Shown: positions 56,782 to 64,000 of the stretch, in pieces
Numbering within the stretch: the first letter of the stretch is position 1
Layout of the letters: the number at the start of each line of letters is the position of its first letter
DNA from: Megalopta genalis
Lineage: Eukaryota > Arthropoda > Insecta > Hymenoptera > Halictidae
Assembly: GCF_051020955.1 (NCBI RefSeq)
Contig: NC_135013.1
Location: 7,104,001-7,168,000, forward strand
Length of the DNA: 64,000 bases
Direction: 5' to 3'
The notes under the pieces: generated by a model
What the model was told of the DNA's origin: nothing
The model's input: the letters and a program-made list of their open reading frames with translations, nothing else
The model's database searches: none
Position numbers and translations under genes: made by a program

Positions 56782-57182
56782 CGCAAGAGAAAGAAAGGGT
56801 GCGAGAGAGAGGGCGCGAGAGACAGATTGCGAGAGAGAGAGAGAGAGAAAGAGCGAGAGAGAGAGTGCAAGAGAGAGAAAGAGAGCGCGCGAGAGAGTGC
56901 GAGAGACCGATTGCGAGAGCGCGAGAGACAAAGCGCGAGAGACAGATTGCAAGAGAGAGAGAAAGAGAGACAGAGGGGGAGAGAGCGCGAGAGAGAGCGC
57001 GAAAGAGCGAGAGTGCGAGAGACAGATTGCAAGAGAGAGAGAGAGAGGGAGAGAGAGGGAGAGAGCGCGAGAGAGAGCGAGAGAGAGAGCAAGAGAGAGA
57101 AAGCGCGCGAGAGAGAAGCACACAGAAAAAAAGAGAGAGAATGAGAAAGAAGCAAAGAGAGAGCGAGAGAGAGAGAGAGTAG
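56495..57182. repeat. Right arm of the large inverted repeat: unique segment plus GA tract
   Basis: 56495-56612 mirrors the left arm: AAGTTAATTAAGAACCGCG, TTCGGTTCTGTTGAAAAATG, ACTTTGAAACGCGCGATACT and TTGTGGAAGCGAGACGATGG. 56613-57182 is (GA)n with the inverse motif GAGAGACAGATTGCGAGAGA recurring about six times, roughly twice as long as the left tract. Arginine/glutamate frames on one strand and serine/leucine frames on the other (up to 363 codons) are repeat artefacts. Confidence 0.9.
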
Positions 57183-57184
57183 CA

Positions 57185-58335
57185 TACACGCAGCGCGCTA
57201 CATCGTGAAACTATTTCCGCGCGAACGGCCCGAGACGATGATAACCGTTGATAAGCTTTGGAGAATGCAGCGGTCGGGCTCCGGTTCTTTTTTCTCGAAT
57301 TTATCGCGGCCGAACGGGCTCGCGGATACGCCTCAGCAGATTTCAAAACGGCCCGCGTTACGATACACGTACATATATCGTGCGACGAGTTTCTGCAACT
57401 ATGTCCGGCTCGGCTCGCTGCATGGTAATCCGGACGTTCTCGTCGACCGCGAATTTTTACACGCTTGCGCGACGCGATCGCAGTCGACCCTCGCCTTGTT
57501 ATTGTCCTTACTGGAGTACTGAATCTTCGCTCGGTTAACGAAATTCGTTTTACCTCTACTGTTTCGTATTTGAATCCGACCGTAAACATTTAAACTTACG
57601 CAAGAGGTTCTTCTGCAAATCCAGATACATATACATGTATACATATATACATGTGCACGCATAAAGCTTTGTCGCTACAATGTTATTATATTTATTATTT
57701 TGCTTAATATGCACTGCCAGATTGTGACATAATTATACTTATTGCCAAGTTTCGAACTATGTGCTTTGTATTATGCTGTTAGCTCGCATTCTTTCACGAA
57801 AGAGTGCAAAATCCAATAAAACACGGCAGTGGTTGACTCCTTAGAAAATACAATAACTTTTTTAAAACTGGGACGAATGATCCAAATTTTCTTTTTTTTT
57901 AATTATAAAAGAACTAGTTTTTACTGTACAATATCTAAAAGACTTTTTTTTATTTTGTTATTACTTGGAGTGACAAAAAAAGAATAAATGAACTCGCGTT
58001 TTTTATTTCAGATTATACGGAAAATTTGAAAAAAATGCATTTGTTAGATCTCGCGGTTGCATCTCGACAGATAACATTGTGCATCGACCATGAAAATCGA
58101 GAGAATATAATCAAGAAATTTAAAGAAAGTAAACAAAATCTTTTAATCAATCTTAACATTATTAATCTATATATTAATCTTAATAATTCTTTCGATTTGC
58201 AAGTTTTCTCTTCCATCTTCTTCAAGAAGAAATCTTCTTCAAACTTCTGCGCGATTTTCACGAAATTTCGAATATAAATAATAACAAACGGTCGTTCTTG
58301 AATCGAAGGTTTCTTTAATTTTGTTCGCGCTAATG
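57185..58335. other. Unique sequence, no gene recognised
   Basis: CpG-containing to 57550, AT-rich after. ACATATATACATGTATACAT-type purine/pyrimidine alternation near 57625-57655. An 83-residue frame at 58026-58277 has no recognised domain. Confidence 0.45.
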
Positions 58336-58339
58336 TTTC

Positions 58340-58374
58340 TACTATACTACTATATATACTATATATGTTTATAT

Positions 58375-58415
<41 letters not shown>

Positions 58416-58622
58416 TATTATAAATATTTATAATATTATAGTATTAATTATATTATAATTATATTATATTATATTATATTAATTATAATATTAATATTAT
58501 AATATTTACAATTCTATACTCTATTTGAATATATATATAATTAATAATATAATTATAATATAATTAATATTATAATATTATATATTGTATAATAATATAT
58601 ATATTGTTCGATATTATAAAAT
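58340..58622. repeat. TA/TAATAT tract
   Basis: Microsatellite-like AT DNA with (TA)n at 58376-58412. Confidence 0.9.
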
Positions 58623-58623
58623 A

Positions 58624-58812
58624 TTATAAAATAGAATATAGAATATCGATAGAGATATGCCTATAGATAGAGAATTATAAAATAGAATATAGAATTATAA
58701 ATATTATATTATATATATTTCTACTATACTGATAATATTTATAATTCTATATTCTATTTTATAATTCTCTATCTATAGGCATATCTCTATCAATATTCTA
58801 TATTCTATTTTA
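58624..58812. repeat. ~80-bp-arm inverted repeat (hairpin)
   Basis: Left arm 58624-58704 and right arm about 58733-58812 pair through GATAGAGATATGCCTATAGA and its inverse TCTATAGGCATATCTCTATC, and AGAATTATAAAATAGAATAT with its inverse. The spacer is about 28 bp. Essentially perfect apart from a base at CGATAG/CTATCA. Confidence 0.88.
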
Positions 58813-58814
58813 TA

Positions 58815-59755
58815 ATTCTATACTCGTCAAACATCGAACAATGTACGGATACGATCCGATAGAACAAGCACAAACGTCGCGGTAATTTCAAAGCGACGCT
58901 CGAAAATGGACACCACCACACCTTTGCCCGCAAGTTTCGGAAGCGGCTAGGATAAAATTTTTCGTGCGCCCCGAGTTTTTGTTGCAATTCGGAAACCGGC
59001 TTTCTCCGAAGAAGCCTATAATTTTCTGGCAAGGAGCAGAGTCGGCAGAGTCCGTGTCGGTTAGGGCACGGTCGATCGGTCGTTCACGGTGAATTTTCGG
59101 CATCACGGGAGGGTGATTTCCGAGTCACGAAAGAAGGTGGCGGGTTCGCAAGAAATCACGAAGAATCCGAATCGCACCGTTCGATTTGTACATCTGGCCG
59201 CCTCCGGACGATTCGTTTTGCTCCTCTTAGAGCTATTTATTCCTTCCGCCGTCCGGTCAACTTTTTCTTCGTAGTCCTTGCTTACCCCCGGTGCGCCCCT
59301 CGCGCCGCCGGCTCTCTCGCCGCCGTGCCTCTCCTTTTCGTCGTTTTTTTTTCTCCTTTACCTCTCCGCGGGCTCTCTCGTTAATTGAATCGCTCAATTT
59401 CAAGCGCGCCGGACCACCGTTTACTGTCGCACTTTCACAATATTATTGATGATTTAGAATCGTATCGGGGCTCTGTACCGTCGCCGCGGCGCGCCGCGAC
59501 GGCCCGATATTCATTTACCACGGTCTGTCATCGGTAGACCACTCTATCCTTCGTTTTTCTACCGTACACGGTGATCGTTAAGCGTCGGGTCTATAATACA
59601 GTTGCCTGTAAAGAGCGCAGTTTTTCCACAAGGAATTACCTTTTTATAATTGACCCCTGCGAGCTGCATTTTGTTTAAACGTTCGAGGCATTGGTTCAGA
59701 CAATGCGGGAAATGTTGCTTTCGACCCTTATAATTTTATGATTTTTATTGTTAAT
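58815..59755. other. Unique CpG-containing sequence, no gene recognised
   Basis: 58820-59270 and 59280-59560 are GC-richer. The pyrimidine-rich stretch 59283-59370 is C/T-dominated. No frame with a recognised domain. Confidence 0.45.
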
Positions 59756-59759
59756 AATA

Positions 59760-60455
59760 TTAATAGTTGTTCATTTTTGTTAGTAAATTAATTTTTATTG
59801 TGAGTGTGTGTACTATAATACGTGGTGTATGTGTATTACATTGTATGTAATATATTATACAATATAATGCATTGTATATAGTACATTGTATATAATATAG
59901 CGTGTATAATATACTGTATATAAAAATAATAAGTGCATTGTATATAATATATAGTATATATTACATTGTATTATATCACATATAATATAGTGTGTATAAA
60001 ACATTGTATGTAATATATAGTATATATTACATTGTATTATATCACATAATATAGTGTGTATAAGGCATTGTATATAGTACATTGTATATAATATAGCGTG
60101 TATAATACATTGTATATAAAAATAATAAGTACATTGTACATAATATATAGTACATATTACATTGTATTATATCACATATAATATAGTGTGTATAAAACAT
60201 TGTATATAATATATAGTATATATTACATTGTATGTAATACATTATACAATATAATACATTGCATAAAATACACTGTGTATGTATAATACATTCTACATAA
60301 TACATAGTATATGCATATTACATTGTATGTAACACATTATACAATATCTATATTACTTTGTATATAGTATATTCTATATAAATACACTATATATAATATT
60401 TATAATTATTTATAATACACTGTATAATTATTTACAATACATTGTATATAATACA
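59760..60455. repeat. TACATTGTATATAATA array with a ~196-bp higher-order unit
   Basis: TAAAAATAATAAGTGCATTG (59921) and TAAAAATAATAAGTACATTG (60117) mark a 196-bp duplication containing ATTATATCACATATAATATA and TAGTGTGTATAAAACATTGT. Short TGTATATAATATATAG units fill the rest. Confidence 0.88.
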
Positions 60456-60765
60456 ATGATCAAAAATGATCGTCGCACATGAAAGTTTCATAGGGCCGGG
60501 AACGTTCGACGGCGCGATTCGTTTGATTCGTGTGACCGACGGCGCGAAGGTGTCGGCTTTAATAAGAGAACGGCGACGCGTTTGCTTGGAATCGCGCGGA
60601 ATTCTTGTCATCTACGGGCCAGCAATCCGCTTTTACGAGAGGAATTCTAATTTAAGAGCGCGCGTCATAAAGAAGCTGCTCTCCGGGTTTCTGATTCAAT
60701 TGTCCCATTAAATCGCGTGTCTCCGGGACCGAGAAAAATTCGAGTCGCGGCTGGATTCGGTCATT
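60456..60765. other. Unique sequence, no gene recognised
   Basis: An 81-residue plus-strand frame at 60466-60711 starts with ATG but has no recognised domain; no splice sites were convincing. Confidence 0.4.
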
Positions 60766-60766
60766 C

Positions 60767-60885
60767 ACGCGACGACGCGAGGCGACGCGCGACGGGTCCC
60801 GCGGCGAGGCGAGCCGAGGCGAGCCGAGGAGTGGCGAGGCGAGGCGAGGTGACGCGAGGCGACGCGACGCGAGGCGAGGCTCAAA
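60767..60885. repeat. GC-rich GGCGA/GACGC pentanucleotide array
   Basis: GAGGCGAGCCGAGGCGAGCC, GGCGAGGCGAGGCGAGGTGA and GCGACGCGACGCGAGG. A CpG-dense counterpart to the AT-rich pentamer arrays at 15.9 kb. Confidence 0.9.
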
Positions 60886-61740
60886 GGGACGTCACGCGGC
60901 GGGAAATAGAGAAGTCAGAGAGCACGGTCTCTCTTTCTCCCTCTTTCTTCCTCTCTCTCTTGCTCGCTCTCGCTCTTTCTCTCTCTCTCCGGCCTCCCAG
61001 ATGCGCAAAGCGGGACGCCGACTCGGGATTCCTCATAATTTCTTCTCCGCTGGGACACGAACCGGCCTCGTCAGTCATCGCATTTTAAAGTCACTGTTAA
61101 CCCATCAGGCATGCGGTCTCTGCACTCCGCGGACCTTCGTACTTCGTGCGAGCCTGACGCTCGCTGTCCGCGCAGCTCTCGGAACGATTCCTGCGCCCCA
61201 CGGTGCCCGAAATTTCCGTAAAAACCGCCCGATATTTTCGCGTAATCTTATAAATATTTTTTTTTTCAGATATTACAAAAAATTTACTAAAATTTTGAAA
61301 ATGGGCAGATACTTTATGAACAATACTTTGGGATTCATGAAAGGAATCATAATATGTACATTGATCGAAAATATTATAGGACAAATTTGTAATAAAATTT
61401 GAGCAACTTCGACCGACGATAACTCCGCGAAAAATCGTCGCAGGATGATGAATTTTTTTTTTAATTGAAGCTTGAAACTTCTGCTTTGAGACAGCGATTC
61501 AGGATTTTAAGTTTAATGCACCCTCGTCGTTGCGAAAATTTAGATGCGAGGCTATGTTTTCCGGTGAAAATTGTCATTGAAATTTGTCAAGTTTGACGAA
61601 ATGCACGTACTTCGTAAATTTTGTTTCGGAGATACCGTTTACAGACAAATGATGTTTGATTCTTCCTCCTTAATTTGAAATAAAGAGAACGTGACTGCGA
61701 TTTTTTTTCGGAAAGTTACAGCGCTTTGAAGTTGCCCTTA
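60886..61740. other. CT-rich patch then unique sequence, no gene recognised
   Basis: 60925-60990 is pyrimidine-rich (CTCTTTCTCCCTCTTTCTTC). 61000-61740 is unique. A 133-codon plus-strand frame at 61001-61402 has no recognised domain. Confidence 0.45.
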
Positions 61741-61744
61741 CTTT

Positions 61745-62312
61745 GTACTTAGGTTTGGGTGTGACTAACTGACTATCTACATAATTAACTGACTAATTAA
61801 TTAACTGATTAGCAAGCTAACTAACAAGCTAACAAACAAACAAACTAACTAACTAATTAACTAACTAACTAATTAACTAACTAACTAATTAACTAACTAA
61901 CTAATTAACTAACTAACTAATTAACTAACTAACTAATTAACTAACTACCTAATTAACTAACTACCTAACTAACTAACTACGTAACTAACTAACTAACTAA
62001 CTAACTAACTACGTAACTAACTAACCACCTAACTAACTAACTAACTAACTAACTACCTAACTAACTACTTAACCAACTACTTAACCAACTAACTAACTAA
62101 CTGATTACCTAGCTAGCTAACTAATTAACTAACTAACTAATTAACTAACTGATCACCTAGCAAGCTAACTAATTAACTAACTAACTAATTAACTAACTTA
62201 TCACCTAGCAAGCTAACTAATTAACTAACTGTTTACCCAGCCAACTAACTAACTGATCACTTAGCAAGCTAACTAATTAACCAACATATAACCTAGCTAA
62301 CTAACTAACAAA
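61745..62312. repeat. (CTAA)n array with CTAATTAACTAA dodecamers
   Basis: About 560 bp of CTAA tetramers. CTAACTAACTAATTAACTAA blocks give a 12-bp period in the left part; variants CTACCTAA, GATCACCTAGCAAG and CTACGTAA mark longer blocks on the right. Not the insect telomere repeat (CCTAA). Confidence 0.93.
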
Positions 62313-62313
62313 T

Positions 62314-62468
62314 TACAGTAAATTCTCCCCAATTTTCCGTCAGCTCAAAAACAAAACTGTACAATTTATCAACAATTATAAAAACGAGGTGCAAGACTCG
62401 TATCTCCACTTCCCAAATCGTCTATTTCTGTTCACAAGCTACAGAAAAATTAGACAAAATTTATCGTA
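62314..62468. mobile_element. CAGTAAATTCTCC palindromic MITE, diverged short copy
   Basis: Left end CAGTAAATTCTCCCCAATTT at 62316 after TA, right end AAAAATTAGACAAAATTTATCG. Interior: TTTCCGTCAGCTC and inverse-like CAAGCTACAGAAAAATT, around ATTATAAAAACGAGGTGCAA. It is followed by TAACTCGCG, the same sequence that follows the tetramer at 8574. Confidence 0.65.
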
Positions 62469-62469
62469 A

Positions 62470-63325
62470 CTCGCGTCGAAAGACATGGAAGTCCCAAAAA
62501 AAACGCCTAAACTGCTAAAAAAAGAAAAATGCCATAACGTACTCAAAGCAGAGGACATGGAAACAGGCACGCATGTTTGACGTCGGAACGACCGCAGAGA
62601 TCGAGACGTCATCTGAAATCCTATAGCCTTGATGTCGTCTCGCTCGCAATTAGTTCTGCTTTATCCTTGATCTTGAGATTCCTCCGTACTTGCTACGAAA
62701 GGCCCCGGTTCATTATTCAGGGGGCCCGATCTCTGAATCCGGCCGGCGAAACATGCAATCGCGGCGTTTGATATCCAAGATATCCGAGCGCGCGGCGCGA
62801 CGCGCCGCGTCCGACTCCCCTGATGATAACTCTGTTTCAGTGCCACGGCCGGGTCCGAGTCCGGAGAAGCGATCATTAGCATGGCACGACATCCCGGCAT
62901 TATGCCGCATTAACGGCGAACTAGTAGTCCAAGGGTCCCGGGCGAACGGACGAAAAATCCTGCCGCGGCGTCGTTAACGATTGCCTCGCGGCGCGGCGCG
63001 GCGCATCTACGCGTACAACATTGTTGCGCCACGGCGAAATAACTCGAAACGAACGCGAAGGATTTAGCCGTCACGCGTTCCTCACCGTCCAACGAGCGCT
63101 GTTGCGTGCTATAGCGCGTTCGCCGGGCAAAAAGTCGAAAAGCCGAGCGCGGATCGCGCGCGGACTCTCCCCTTCCTCGGAGGAGCGCTATCCGCGAGGA
63201 GAGGAGCGACGATGGACGCCGGTGTTGGTCGTGCAACATCCATCAACGCGGTTGCACCAGCCGGGAATTGCCGTGTGAGGTCGGTCAGTAAAAATACCAG
63301 CTGTATTATTGAGTGACTCAGGAAT
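62470..63325. other. Unique CpG-rich sequence, no gene recognised
   Basis: 62740-63260 is CpG-rich (GCGGCGCGGCGCGGCGC near 62990). Frames on both strands lack recognised domains. It could contain a 5' exon of sog on the minus strand, but I cannot identify one. Confidence 0.4.
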
Positions 63326-63327
63326 AA

Positions 63328-63330
63328 GGC

Positions 63331-63368
<38 letters not shown>
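63328..63368. repeat. (CT)n microsatellite
   Basis: About 18 CT units. Confidence 0.95.
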
Positions 63369-63514
63369 TTTTGCTCTTTGCTCGACTACGCTTTGCTCGG
63401 CTCCGATCCGCTCGATGCGGAGCGCCGCACCGCGTCGGATGGAGCGCCGGTGTTGCGACAAAATCGAAGGACTTTTGATGCAGAACGAGGCGGGTCGGTC
63501 TTCTTGCTTTGTGT
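63369..63514. other. Unique sequence, nothing recognised
   Basis: Short CpG-containing stretch between two microsatellites. Confidence 0.5.
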
Positions 63515-63680
63515 TAATAATAATAATAATATAATAATATAATATTAATAATAATAATAATAATAATAATGTAATAATAATATAATAATAATGTAATAAT
63601 AATATAATAATAATAGTATAATGATAATATAATAATAATGTAATAATAATATAATAATAATAATAGTAATAATAATTTTT
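63515..63680. repeat. (AAT)n array with TAATAATATAATAATAATG blocks
   Basis: Trinucleotide AAT with an 18-21-bp higher period (AATAATGTAATAATAATATA). Confidence 0.93.
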
Positions 63681-63684
63681 TCAT

Positions 63685-64000
63685 GTATACAGGTAGAAAA
63701 ACTCTTTGTTCCAGAATTAGTAATGACAATTGCAAAGATTTTATATAGCAATCGCATATATACAAATACAGAGAAAAAGGGAAAAGTACTGAAAAAAAGA
63801 AAGAAAAAAAATATATATACTCGATATTTTTTTATATATAAAACTATGTTTATTTATTTTTTAATTTGGAGCCAGATGGACGTATCATTCTTTCTTTCAT
63901 AATTCTCAATCATTCTCTCTTTCATAATTAAAACTTTTTGATATAGTTAGTTTTTTACAGACATATTTGTGTAAAAATCTAGCTATTAAAAAGTCATTCT
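63685..64000. other. AT-rich unique sequence to the window end
   Basis: A-rich tract at 63768-63815 (GAAAAAAAGAAAGAAAAAAA). CATTCTTTCTTTCATAATT and CATTCTCTCTTTCATAATT form a short tandem duplication at about 63889 and 63911. No gene. Confidence 0.55.

Noticed and set aside
56498..57589. 363-codon open frame (minus) and matching Arg/Glu frames (plus)
   Set aside because: Produced by the GA tract; all phases on both strands are open.
60466..60711. 81-codon ATG-initiated frame
   Set aside because: No recognised domain; length is within chance expectation for this base composition.
61745..62312. Interstitial telomere repeat
   Set aside because: Unit is CTAA/CTAATTAA, not CCTAA (TTAGG), the usual insect telomere repeat.
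1..64000. tRNA genes
   Set aside because: No GGTTCGANTCC-type B box with a cloverleaf was noticed by eye; a covariance-model scan would be decisive.

Overview
The window looks like insect nuclear DNA, probably hymenopteran. It is AT-rich non-coding sequence broken by CpG-rich islands, with a mariner relic, many small TA- and TTAA-flanked elements and dozens of tandem arrays. There is no bacterial-style gene organisation, rRNA, CRISPR or recognisable tRNA. I find one exon that can be assigned to a known gene, and nearly everything else reads as intron or intergenic repeat.

The exon is at 7407-7510 on the minus strand. It encodes the first half of the N-terminal cysteine-rich (CR/VWFC) repeat of Short gastrulation (Sog, the arthropod chordin), with a CAG acceptor and a GTACGT donor. 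Minus-strand transcription means the next exon lies below position 1 or was not recognisable, and the signal-peptide exon lies above 7510. I could not find it up to 64000, so the window is probably two large sog introns around one 104-bp exon.

Layout: 1-1300 unique sequence, then an AT array with a 111-bp duplication. 1590-2638 is a TTAA-flanked piggyBac-type non-autonomous element. 3200-7130 is a satellite whose monomers are diverged at one end and a near-perfect 199-bp array at the other, broken by a foldback element. 7407-7510 is the sog exon. 7584-8717 is a second TTAA element carrying four head-to-tail palindromic MITEs. 9.6-10.0 kb holds an element end and a foldback. 11-31 kb is a chain of unrelated arrays (9-, 5-, 10-, 93-, 45-, 267- and 69-bp units, GA/CT tracts) between CpG-rich unique islands. 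31-41 kb has AT arrays, more MITEs and a 27-bp array. 41.5-43.0 kb is a composite of piggyBac-type ends, an internally deleted mariner and MITE pieces. 44-54 kb has 10-, 68/52-, 9-, 140- and 86-bp arrays and a 282-bp foldback. 55.6-57.2 kb is a large inverted repeat of CT/GA tracts. 58-64 kb is AT arrays, a hairpin, a GGCGA array, a CTAA array and more MITEs.

Three mobile-element groups recur: (a) palindromic TA-flanked MITEs with ends CAGTAATGTCTC or CAGTAAATTCTCC, often in tandem and apparently the source of part of the 199-bp satellite; (b) TTAA-flanked elements with ends CCCTTTGCRCTCG; (c) four copies of a TA-flanked foldback with ends CAGGGTGTCC and a CpG-rich core bordered by inverted CCAAT boxes. 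All coordinates and periods were read by eye, and similarity calls rest on visual alignment only.
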